From Manihot esculenta (lineage: Eukaryota; Streptophyta; Magnoliopsida; Malpighiales; Euphorbiaceae), in assembly GCF_001659605.2 (NCBI RefSeq), contig NC_035176.2, positions 24,732,716 to 24,796,715 on the forward strand: 64,000 nt of DNA, in the 5' to 3' direction. Below are positions 1 to 9,666 of this stretch, piece after piece (position 1 is the stretch's first letter; each line of letters opens with the position of its first letter). The notes beneath the pieces are model-generated. The model saw only the letters and a program-made list of their open reading frames with translations. It was not told where the DNA came from and made no database searches. The position numbers and the translations under genes are program-made.

Positions 1-220
1 CTCTTTAGGAAATTTTATCTCATAGTTGAACGTATACACTTATAAAATCGACTTTCAAGAGATGTCAAATGAGTACAGTTAATAAACATATATATACATT
101 GTTTATCTAATCTCATCCTAATGTGGGAATTTCACTCATATATTCTCTTTGGGAATTCTACCTTGCAATTGAGTGTATACACTGAAGTCGACATTCAGGA
201 GTAATCAAACGAGTACACTT
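1..220. repeat. Diverged direct repeat, about 77 bp, 144 bp apart
   Basis: Positions 1-80 and 145-220 align with small gaps. Both begin CTCTTTRGGAA, both carry GTATACACT followed by TCGAC and CA(A/G)GAG, and both end near CGAGTACA or TGAGTACA. About three quarters of positions agree by eye. The first copy is cut by the window edge, so a longer array to the left is possible. Confidence 0.6.
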
Positions 221-1022
221 GAATTATGGTTTGACTGAACGAGAAAATCAATGAACTGAAATTGATTCAATGAAGAATAAATGCTGGATATAAATGAGAG
301 TTAATAAATTAGGTCTTGAGTTTGGAAAGATTAAGATTTCTTGAGTGAAAGTAAAAATGATGGATTCAATGAAAGTAAGTACTGTTCTGACTTTGGATTA
401 AACTAGTGGTATGTATATTCCTACTCGTTTTGATATTTCTGCATCACCTCTTATCAGATTGAGTGGAGATAATTTTTTTAGGTATGTCAGACGGCTCATT
501 TTATAATTGATGGTTTCATTAATGTTAGACTAAAATTCTTTAGTAATTATATAAATTTAATTTAATTGATTTTTTTTCTATTAATTGTCTTATTTGAAAT
601 GAGAAATTTTAATTTTTTTTGAAAAATTAAATTAAATTAAATTAAATTAAAATTATACATAATTTTAAAAGAATTTATTTTAATTTACAATTGATTTTTT
701 TTCTTCTATATATCAAACAATCTATGGTGGATGGTTTTGCAGCCAAGTTTGGAAGGAAACTTAGCAAGGGTTGTAAGCATTTTGCCTTCATTCATGTTTT
801 CTCCTCCTCGGCAATGCGTCAGCTTCTCAAGACTCTCAACCTCATTTGGATTGGAATATATAAGCTGTGTGCTTTCAAGTCAAGTTATCTCAGAAACACA
901 GAAAAAACAAAAAAAACCATGTATGTCAACTCTAAACTCCATCCTAGAAAAGCTTCAGAACCTGTCCATCCCAAAAACCAGGCGACTCTACTAAACCTTT
1001 TGACATATGCCCAACAAACCCT
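1..1022. other. AT-rich stretch without a recognisable gene
   Basis: No coding region is supported here; the short open frames are AT-rich and resemble nothing I know. The stretch holds a diverged direct repeat at its left edge and an AATTA-type simple repeat at about 628-652. It may be the upstream flank of the ORF that begins at 1023, but no promoter motif stands out. Confidence 0.6.
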
Positions 1023-1727
1023 TTGTCAACCCATTCTTATATCTCCCGTGGGACCTATGTCATACCTGAAAGCATCAAAGAAATGAATCAAGAATGGCTA
1101 GAAAGATTGGTTATTGCCTCACCTATTGATATAAGCTTAGTATCAATCATGCACAACTTGTTTGCCAATGAGTTCACGATAAAAGCTTTTGCTTTGGGGG
1201 GGAATCTTGTTCTTCTAACCTTTAAAGATAAAGATATTAAGGAAGCCTTCCTTAGTAATGGTGCACCCTGTTTAAGAAGATGGTTTTATGACTTCCAACC
1301 TTGTGAAGAGAAGTTGTTTCGAAGTAAAAGAACAATACGGGTCAGGCTGTATGGCACTCCTTTATTTTTATGGTCACCTCACCTTTTTAAGTGGCTCGGC
1401 ATGAAGTTGGGAAATTTTGTCTCTTTGGATTATTCTACGAGCTCTAAGTCTAGAATAAACTATGCTAGAATTCAAATCACCACTGAAAGCCTTGACCTGC
1501 TGAATAAAATAGTTGCAGTTGAAGTAGGTGATTGGCGCTATCATATTTCTGCTTTTGAAGAGACTGATGTCCCGGTGTCTCTTTTCAATAATGGAAATGC
1601 AATTAGTTCCTCCTGTTCATTTGAGGAAGATGAAAAGTCATCTTCGAGCCCCTGTGAGAGTATATCAAGCGTCCATGAATCATCCCAAGACAAGTGCTTT
1701 GAATCTGGATGTGAAGAGCATGACTAG
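1023..1727 (+). CDS. DUF4283-like protein of 234 residues (possible LINE ORF1 remnant)
   Basis: An open frame of 234 residues. Residues about 50-170 follow the layout of the plant DUF4283 domain: a strand with NLVLLTFKDK (61-70), a DFQPCEEKLF stretch (90-99), then VRLYGTPLFLWSPHLFKWLG (107-126) and an LG.FVSLDY...NYARIQI segment (129-152). DUF4283 is found in plant LINE ORF1 proteins and in some host genes, often with a zinc knuckle; none is present here. Residues 187-234 are Ser/Glu-rich and look disordered. No reverse transcriptase frame follows, so this is either a small host gene, an exon, or a LINE remnant that lost ORF2. The family call rests on pattern memory, not a search. The start is the first ATG of the frame; Met21 could also serve. 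Confidence 0.45.
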   Translation: MSTHSYISRGTYVIPESIKEMNQEWLERLVIASPIDISLVSIMHNLFANEFTIKAFALGGNLVLLTFKDKDIKEAFLSNGAPCLRRWFYDFQPCEEKLFRSKRTIRVRLYGTPLFLWSPHLFKWLGMKLGNFVSLDYSTSSKSRINYARIQITTESLDLLNKIVAVEVGDWRYHISAFEETDVPVSLFNNGNAISSSCSFEEDEKSSSSPCESISSVHESSQDKCFESGCEEHD

Positions 1728-1790
1728 GAACCTTTTCTCGAGAACTCAATTTTTAATGCAGCAGTAACTCCTCTTGAGGACCCAACTATG

Positions 1791-1807
1791 GCGCATGAAC
1801 CATGCGC
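1791..1807. repeat. Perfect hairpin GCGCATG-AAC-CATGCGC
   Basis: A 7 bp stem with a 3 nt loop, perfect as read. It lies about 65 bp after the stop codon of the ORF ending at 1727. There is no U-run after it and this is a eukaryote, so a terminator role is not implied. Confidence 0.6.
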
Positions 1808-1927
1808 AATTTTTCAAATCATGCATAAATTTAAAAAATTTATCAATTCATATAGGATTTGAAAATATTTTCGAATTCTGTGTGTCAACGAAACTTGTTC
1901 GCCAGTGATACTGTCAAACACGTTAAA

Positions 1928-2066
1928 TTCTTCGGCATTATAAGTGTCGAAGAGTGAAGGGCCCTACAAGGCCCTGCATGTCCATGCATGCAGTGCAGGT
2001 GCACCGCCCTGCATGGGCATGCAGCCAATGCATGTGCATTGGTGCATGCATGGTAGTGCCGAAGAA
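1928..2066. repeat. Foldback: 10 bp inverted arms enclosing CATGCA palindromes
   Basis: TTCTTCGGCA (1928-1937) is the exact reverse complement of TGCCGAAGAA (2057-2066). Between them lie several near-perfect palindromes built from TGCATG/CATGCA: TGCATG-TC-CATGCA, CTGCATG-GG-CATGCAG and CCAATGCA-TG-TGCATTGG. CATGCA is also the RY element bound by plant B3 factors. The local GC content is far above that of the flanks. It could be a foldback element, a structured transcript or a regulatory cluster; the sequence alone does not decide. Confidence 0.5.
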
Positions 2067-2446
2067 AGTGATGTCACCAAAAGAGTAGACTTTGGCTGTT
2101 AAAGCGTTAATAATTTTTAAAAAATATAATAAATTAAATTAATAAATTATCTAATCCCTCATTTATTTCCTTTTAAATTTTTTTATTTGATAATAACTTG
2201 ATAATTATTTTACATATGTTGTTTAAACTTGATAATAGACTTAAAACGTTTTAAAAAACAATCAAAACTCAATTATATCAAAAGTTGATCAAATGTGGGT
2301 ACTATTCATACTACTATTCATAACAAAACACATAAACCATGATAAGCTTGCAATTTTAATAATCAATATTAAATCAAACACATTTTTCATGCTCTAAAAC
2401 AAACTAAAATGAATAAAAACACCAAAAACACTAAAAAGAATTACAC

Positions 2447-3744
2447 TCAATAAACACTATCTAATATTCTCAATTTCCCTTTAACGAAGTTAAATCTTTC
2501 TTCATTTAAAAGTTTGATAAAAATATCAGCTTATTGGTCGTTTGTATTCACAAACTTAAGAATAATATCATTATTTAACACACTGGTTCTAGAATGTTGA
2601 ATGGAGTTTTTGGTTAAATTGATTATATTTGTACTGTCATATTTAATAGGAACGTGATCAAGAGATATTTTAAAATCTCTCAATTATTGCTTAATCTAAA
2701 TGATTTGACTATAACAAAAACTCATCGCCATATATTCAGCTTCGGTGGTTGAAAATGTATTTGAATTTTATTTCTTGCTACACCAAGAAATAAGAAATTG
2801 TCTTAGAAGTTGAGAAGTATTCGAAGTACTTTTCCTATCAAGGATGCTACCGGCAAAGTCAGCATCCTAATAGGGGCACAAATTAAAATTAAAAGATGTA
2901 CTTCTAAGATACCATAACCCCAAATGCAATATACCATTCAAATACTTAAGAATACGTTTAACGGCATACAAATGTGACTTTTTAGGACATGATTAAAAAT
3001 ATGCTCATAAGTAAACATGATATTCAATCTAGATGCGGTGAGATATAAAAGACTTCCGATTATACCTCTATAGAGCTTTTCATCAATCAGTTTACCCTTT
3101 TTATCCTTGTCAAGATTGGTATTTTTGTTCACTGGAGTTCTACTAGACTTGCTATTCTTTATCCCAAATCTTTTAATGAGCTCCTTTGTGTACTTAACTT
3201 GGTTGATGAAGATATTATCCTTGTTTGATTTGAAGCCCAAGAAAGAGTTTAAGTTCTCCCATCATGCTGATCTCAAATTCACTTTTCATTAATTTTAAAA
3301 ACTCTTTGCATAAACACACATTACTAGCATTAAATATAATATCATTGACATATATTTGCACTACAAGAATACCATTTCCATGATTTTTGACAAAATAATT
3401 GTATCTACCTTGCCTTTTGACAAATCATTTTGCAAAAAAAAAAAAAAAATTACTTAATCTTTCATATCAAACTCTTAAAACTCGTTTTAAACTACATAAA
3501 GTTTTTGACAATTTAAAAATATGATTTGAAAAATCATAATTTTCAAAATCAGAATTTTGCTCAACATAAACTTCATCCTTAATAAAACCATTTAAAAAAG
3601 CACTTACCATTTAAAAAAGCTTAAAATTCATATAAGATGCATATGCAAGCAAGATTCTAATAGTTTCTAATCTAGCTACGGGAACAAACGTCTCATCATA
3701 GTCTATACCTCCTCTTAGTTATAGTCTTTAGTTACCAACCTAGC
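2447..3744 (-). pseudogene. Ty1/copia pol remnant (reverse transcriptase to RNase H)
   Basis: Read on the minus strand, this is the 3' half of a copia polyprotein with many stops and frame changes. Near 3700-3560 it encodes a DYDETFVPVARLETIR-like segment, the copia RT start, followed by FLNGFIKDEVYVEQ. At 3240-2938 a clean 100-residue frame holds YTKELIKRFGIKN and LYRGIIGSLLYLTASR, the conserved end of copia RT. RNase H follows with an ADIF-IKLLNEERFNF ending and a stop at about 2447. Its upstream part (integrase, gag) and the YVDD motif are missing or unreadable. Element A's LTR cuts it at 3745 with no partner on the far side in this window. Confidence 0.8.
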
Positions 3745-5793
3745 TGTAACGACTAAAAAATCGAACCGCTACCGGCGCTAGGATCCAGGTCGACTTAAGG
3801 TCGCCGGGACCCGTAGCAAGCCTGCTATACTCTCTGTGTACCTGTAAAATCCCATACATGATCATACATTTTCTATAAAAACATAAAACTGTTCTCTGAA
3901 CTAAGGCTCAACCTGTGCATGCACTATCTCTGTACTACAAAACCCCTTACTAGAGCTTGCTCTAGATGGGTTAAACTCATACATGTTAAGCCTGGTTTTC
4001 ACATACTCATAAAAACATTTACATAAAACAAACCATGTACACACAAGGGATTTCCAATACTGGGTCAAGCACACTAAACGCTATACAAAGCTAATACATC
4101 TTACATGTCCACACTATGTTATTACAAAACTCTTTGCTCTTCCTGTACCCTGCTGAACTTCCCCTGACCTCTGATCCTGCAAGACTGGGATTAAGGAGAG
4201 GGATGAGCTATACTAGCCCAGTGAGTAGAATCAAAACATGCTCACATGAAATGCATCACATCACAAGTAAATCACCCATCTCAGACGGACTGATTCAAAA
4301 ATTCCTCAACTGTGCTCGGCCCGCGAAGGAGCTCCTCAGGACTTTATTACGCACCCTAGGGTGCCCTGTGCCCGGCCCTCTCAGGGCTCCTCAGGACTTT
4401 ACTACGAGGACTAAGGAATCCACTATGTCCGATCCGTACAAGCATAGAATAATGCAATGCGTCACATTAGTGTAGTCTAGTGCACTCAACCTATTACATA
4501 TCATGATGCATGGAACATGCTAAAAGCATTTCATTTCTCAATTGAAAACATGAATTTTAGTTCCACTCACCTCTGGCTGACTCTGAACTGACTCTGAATA
4601 CTCTGAAGCAGTGCTCACTGCTGCTCTCTTCGGTTCCTCTGGTCCGTTCCTACACAGGTGGACTCAAATGAGGATCAAACTAGCTCAAGAACAACTCTAT
4701 AAAACTCCCCAAAAACCCCCTAAAACATCCTAAAACAATCACATAAAACAGGCAAAAGAAGGCTGGACAGGGCACTTTCGGCGGCAGGTTCGGCGGCCGA
4801 AAGTCCCTTCCAGAGACGAAATTCAAGCACTTTCGGCGGCACTTCGATTGCCGAAAGTCCTTTCCAGAGACGAAAGTCTCTAACCTTCGGCAGCACCTTC
4901 GGCGGCCGAAACCCCCTCCAGAGCCGAAAGTCCAAACTTTCGGGGGCAAGCTTGAGCAAGCTTAGGCAACCGAAACCACCTCCTTAGCATGTTCGGCGGC
5001 CGAAACTGGATTCTCCAGTAAGGCAGAACCTTGTTCTGCTTCATGCAAATCTTACCCAACTTCACTCAAACATGCAACCCACAATTCCACAACCTGTATA
5101 TACCCAAGTATAGGCACAAAGGGGTCCAAAACTAACTTAAAACCCCAACAAACAACACAACTATACACATACGCATGCTTTGACCACAAATCAACCAAAA
5201 ACTCAACTTACCCTACACATGCATCTCTACCCATAAACTCCATAAATTCTTCATAAAACATGCAAAGAAGATCATGATCTTCACTTACCTCTTACAAACA
5301 AGAAGATAAACGATTCTAACGTGGAGATATGTAGCAACTCACCCTCAAAGTCTCCACACTTCAAAACTTTGGGTTTTTAACTCAAAACCTTCAAAACAAC
5401 ATAAAACCCATCAAAACTTTGCAAGATTTGAAGAAAACATGAAGATCACCCAAGGAAAAGCATGGTCTCACCTCTGTCTGTGAAAATGGAAGAAATCTTA
5501 TCCATTCACCGACCTAGAGCCTTTTATAGGTGGCTGGCCAGACCACCTTCGGCGGCCTAACGTGATTCCAAACTCATGCATGTTCGGCGGCCGAAAATCA
5601 CCTTCGGCGGCCGAACCTGGCATTTCTTCCTTGGTTCTTTTCTTTCAAAAACTCATTTCCTTTTATACTTAAAACATTAAAACATACTCAAATACTTTAG
5701 AAAAACATAAATCTTACCCTTCTAGAGGATTCTGACATCCTGGATTTCACCGTAGAATAGAATTACGATGTCGGACTCTAGCCGGGTATTACA
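3745..5793 (-). repeat. 3' LTR of element A
   Basis: 2049 bp bounded by TGTAACGACT and GGGTATTACA as written on the plus strand. It carries the palindrome array at about 4775-5010 (TTCGGCGGCCGAA and decayed versions), a minus-strand TATA box at 5521-5528, and further palindromes at 5580-5620. Splice-like signals shared with the other LTRs are present, such as CACCTGTGTAG on the minus strand near 4655. The first 370 bases match the 5' LTR fragment at 15069-15442 closely. Confidence 0.88.
5521..5528 (-). promoter_or_regulatory. TATA box in the LTR of A
   Basis: TATAAAAG on the minus strand, in the context GCC(A/C)(A/C)CTATAAAAGG that recurs at the same place in every related LTR of this window. 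Confidence 0.7.
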
Positions 5794-5809
5794 TTCTCCC
5801 CCCCTTAAG
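5794..5809 (-). other. Polypurine tract of element A
   Basis: Directly abutting the 3' LTR on the minus strand: CTTAAGGGGGGGAGAA. The same tract is found at the equivalent place in B, D, E, G and H, preceded by a conserved CGGGGACGAATGTT-like stretch (slightly diverged in A and D). It would prime plus-strand DNA synthesis. Confidence 0.85.
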
Positions 5810-5869
5810 AACATTCGTCCCCAAATGTTCCTCAAACAACTAATCACAACAAAAGAGGAAAAACTAATC

Positions 5870-8800
5870 TTAAAACAGATATGGATATTGTTGGAGCATA
5901 GACTCCCGTATCTCCCAGGTGCACGCTTCTATATTGTGGTGGTTCCAAAGGACTTTCACCATTGGAATTGCCTTGTTCCTTAGCTTTCTGATCTGCGTGT
6001 CCAGGATCCGCACTGACTGCTCTACATAGGTGAGATCTCCAAGGATCTCTACATCAGGCTCACTAAGAACCTTACTCGGATCTGACACGAACTTTCAGAG
6101 CATAGAAACATGGAAAACCGGGTGAATTCTCTCCATAGAAGCAGGTAAATCCAGCTTATACGACACATTCCCGATCTTTTGCAAGATCTCAAAGGGTCCA
6201 ATGTACCGTGGAGCTAGCTTACCTTTCTTCCCAAACCGAACAACTCCTTTCATTGGAGACACCTTCAGCAAAACCATATCACCCTCCTGAAACTCTATCT
6301 GCTTCCTGCGGATATCTGCATAGCTTTTCTGTCTGCTCTGAGCAGTTCTGATTCTCTCTCTAATAATGGGCACCACTCTGCTGGTGATCTCTACTAGCTC
6401 TGGCCCTGCAAGAGCCGCCTCTCCTATTTCTTCCCAGCAAACAGGTGATCTACACTTCCTCCCATACAAAGCTTCATAAGAGGGCCATCCCTATGCTAGC
6501 ATGATGGCTGTTGTTGTAAGCAAACTCCACCAAAGGTAGATGCTGCCTCCAAGAACCGCCAAAATCTAACACACACATTCTGAGCATATCCTCTATGGTC
6601 TAGATGGTCCTCTCTGATTGTCCGTCAGTCTGTGGATGGAAAGCAGTGCTAAAATCCAACCTTGCACTCATAGCACTCTGCAGACTCTGCTAGAATCTGG
6701 AGGTGAACTGAGGTCCTCTATATGATACTATAGACACTGGGACCCCATGCAACCTTACTATCTCTTCCAAATAAACCTATGCCAACTTATCCACAGAGTA
6801 AGTACTCCTAACAGGGATGAAATGAGCAGATTTCGTGAGTCTGTCCACAATCACCCATATGGAGTCTATCCTGTTGGATGCTGCCGGTAAGCCCACTATA
6901 AAATCCATAGCTATGTTCTCCCATTTCCACTCTGGACTTGGCAGTGGGTTAAGCATTCCAGCCGGCTTCTGATGTTCCAGTTTCACCCTTTGACAAATCT
7001 CACAGGCGGACACAAACTGTGCCACTTCTTTCTTGATGGCTGGCCACCAATACACCCTTTTCAGATCCTGATACATCTTGGTGGCTCCAGGGTGAATACT
7101 GTACCTTGCATTATGAGCTTCCCTCATAATGTCTCCTTTCAGACTGCTGTCATTTGGTACACATAGTCGATGCCCATAGCGGAGGATCCCCTTGCTGTCA
7201 AATCTGAACTCTGCATTGTTGCCTGACTGAACAGTCCTGGCAAGTTTAACTAACTCAGGGTCCTCATGCTGTTTCTGAGCCACCTGCTCTAGAAACACTG
7301 GTGTCACTCGCATCTGTGCTATCAACGCACCTGTACTAGACAACTCTAGCTGTAGCCCTTCGTCGATGAGCTTATAAAACTCCATCACCACTAGTCTTCT
7401 CTCTGCCACTATATGGGACAAACTGCCAAGTGATTTTCGGCTTAGGGCGTCTGCTACAACATTCACCTTACCCGGATGATATTGGATCCTGCAATCATAG
7501 TCATTGAGCAGTTCTACCCATCTTCTCTGCCTCAAATTCAGCTCTTTCTGACTCAAGATGTACTGTAAACTCTTGTGATCGGTGAAGATCTCGCATTTAA
7601 CCCCATAAAGGTAATGCCTCCACATCTTGAGTGCAAAGATAACTGCCGCCATCTCTAGGTCATGTGTGGGGTAATTCAACTCGTGCTTCTTCAGCTGTCT
7701 AGAAGCATAAGCAATCACCCTATCATTCCGCATCAAAACACAACCCAATCCCATTCAGGACGCATCCCAGAACACTGTGAAGTCCTCACTACTGACGGGC
7801 AGAGCTAACACCGGTGCTGATGTTAATCTTCTCTTTAACTCGTGAAAGCTCTCTTCACACTGGTCCGACCACTCGAACCGCTGATTCTTCTGAGTCAGTT
7901 TGGTCATAGGAGCAGCTATCTTGGAGAAGTCCTGAACAAACCTCCTGTAGTAACCTGCCAAACCCAAAAAGCTTTTAATCTCTGTCACTGTAGTGGGTCT
8001 GGGCTAGTTAGCTACAGCCTCTATCTTCTTGGGGTCTACCTCAATCCCTTCTGCTGATACCACATGCCCTAAGAATGAAATGCTCCTCAACCAAAACTCA
8101 CTCTTAGAGAACTTAGCATACAAGCCATGCTCTCTCAGAGTCTGCAGTACTGTCCTCAGATGCTGGGCATGCTCCTCTGCATATCTGGAGTACACTAAGA
8201 TATCATCGATGAAGACAATAACAAAGTGATCCAGATACTCGCTGAAAACTCTGTTCATGAGGTCCATGAATGCTGCAGGGGCGTTAGTCAACCCGAACGA
8301 CATTACTAAGAACTCATAATGCCCATATATGGTCTTGAAAGCTGTCTTTGGCACATCTGCTTCTTTGACTCTCAACTAATGATACCCGGACCTCAGATCT
8401 ATTTTCGAGAAACAACCTGCTCCAGCTAGCTAGTCAAATAGATCGTCGATCCTAGGTAAAGGATACTTATTCTTGGTAGTGACCTTGTTCAACTGCCTGT
8501 AGTCGATACAAAGTCTGAGGGATCCATCCTTCTTTTTGACAAAAAGCACTGGAGCACCCCAAGGTGAGGTACTAGGGCGGATGAAACCCTTATCTACCAA
8601 GTCCTGCAACTGCTCTTTCAGCTCTTTTAACTCTACTGGCGCCATTCTGTAGGGAGGAATAGAGATAGGTCTGGTACCAGGCATCAATTATATTTCAAAC
8701 TCTATCTCCCAATCAGGTGGTAGTCCTGGAAGCTCGTCTGGGAAGACGTCTGGAAATTCTCTGACTACTGGCACTGACGCTGGTTCCCTCACCTGACTAT

Positions 8801-8966
8801 CTAGCTCTCTCACATGAGCTAGAAAACCCTGACAACCCCTCCGAAGCAACCTACGAGCCTGAAGGGCTGAGATCAAACCTCTAGGTGTCCCTCTCCTGTC
8901 TCCTCTGAAGACACACTCTGACCCATCCTGGTCTCTAAGACTGACTACCTTGTCTCTATAGTCCAA
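5870..8966 (-). pseudogene. Element A pol: RT, RNase H, integrase, chromodomain (broken)
   Basis: Minus-strand frames in order: spacer and start of RT (8966-8688), RT N-terminus with the [10 protein letters not shown] and PPYRMAP motifs (8687-8430), RT core with the [12 protein letters not shown] catalytic motif (8375-8004), RT connection [12 protein letters not shown] (7988-7755), RNase H and integrase zinc region with DHKSLQYI and CEICQRVK (7754-6777), integrase end (6469-6095) and a chromodomain with [15 protein letters not shown] (6088-5870). Stops at about 8685, 8428, 8378, 7990, 6775 and 6090 break it. Several are CAG or TGG codons turned to TAG. Frames otherwise stay in register, so decay is mostly point mutation. 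Confidence 0.87.
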
Positions 8967-9666
8967 GGTAGCTCCAAATGTAGATAGTCAATCCATCCCT
9001 AGAATGACATCAAAATCCGTCAAATCTAGAACCACCAGGTCAGCTGGAAGGCATCTACCCTCTATGAACACTGGACTGAAATGACAGACCGACTCTGTCA
9101 CTGATGGGTCACACTTGGGTCCACTGATCCAGAGAGGACACTCTAACCTAGAGACTATCAAACTCAATCTCTTCACGGCTTTCGAAGCAATAAAAGAGTG
9201 AGAAGCACCGGGGTCCATCAAAGCATACACCTCGGAACACCCAATGATGAGATTACCTGACACCATTGTGTTCGACGTGTTTGCCTCCTCTTGTGTCACA
9301 GTGAAGATCCGTATTGGAGCTACTGGACCTTCACCTTGGGAACCTGCTGCGGAAGAAGAGGCTGACCCTCTCCCTCTGCCTCTGCCACTGCTATGAGGTA
9401 TGGCTGAAGCTACTGGCTGCGCCACATTGCCTGAGCTCATCTACTGGGATGGTGCCATAAAGGTCATCTGAGGAAATTCCCGAGCAAAATGTCCCTCTTG
9501 CCCACACTTAAAGCAGGCTGAGGATCCCAATCGACAAACTCCTTTGTACGGCCTCCCACATCTCATGCACACTGAACTGCCTGTGCAGAGCTTGAGCCAC
9601 TACCCATTCCAAGACTAGATTTAATCTTATTCCAGAACTTGCCTTTCTTCGCTTTAAACTTTTCTC
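8791..9666 (-). repeat. Triplicated segment, copy 1 (zinc knuckle to spacer before RT)
   Basis: About 876 bp, the unit joined to the functional RT. On the minus strand it runs from KFKAKKGKFWNK of late gag through the zinc knuckle and protease to DSQV. Its protease frame (9440-8988) keeps [15 protein letters not shown]. At 9664-9666 the gag sequence jumps into the pre-RT spacer at a shared CTC. Confidence 0.85.

Larger units (their letters stand above)
1728..2446. other. Non-coding, AT-rich with an embedded palindrome cluster
   Basis: No gene seen. The first 340 bases hold several short perfect hairpins described separately. From about 2100 to 2446 the sequence is plain AT-rich DNA. It ends at the stop codon of the copia pol remnant, so part may be that element's 3' untranslated region or LTR, although no LTR end was recognised. 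Confidence 0.5.

Noticed and set aside
691..1086. 131-residue frame overlapping the DUF4283-like ORF
   Set aside because: No recognisable domain, overlaps in another frame, composition typical of AT-rich chance frames.
1981..2060. CATGCA palindrome cluster as a CRISPR-like or prokaryotic regulatory array
   Set aside because: Units are irregular, no spacers, and the whole context is a plant genome.
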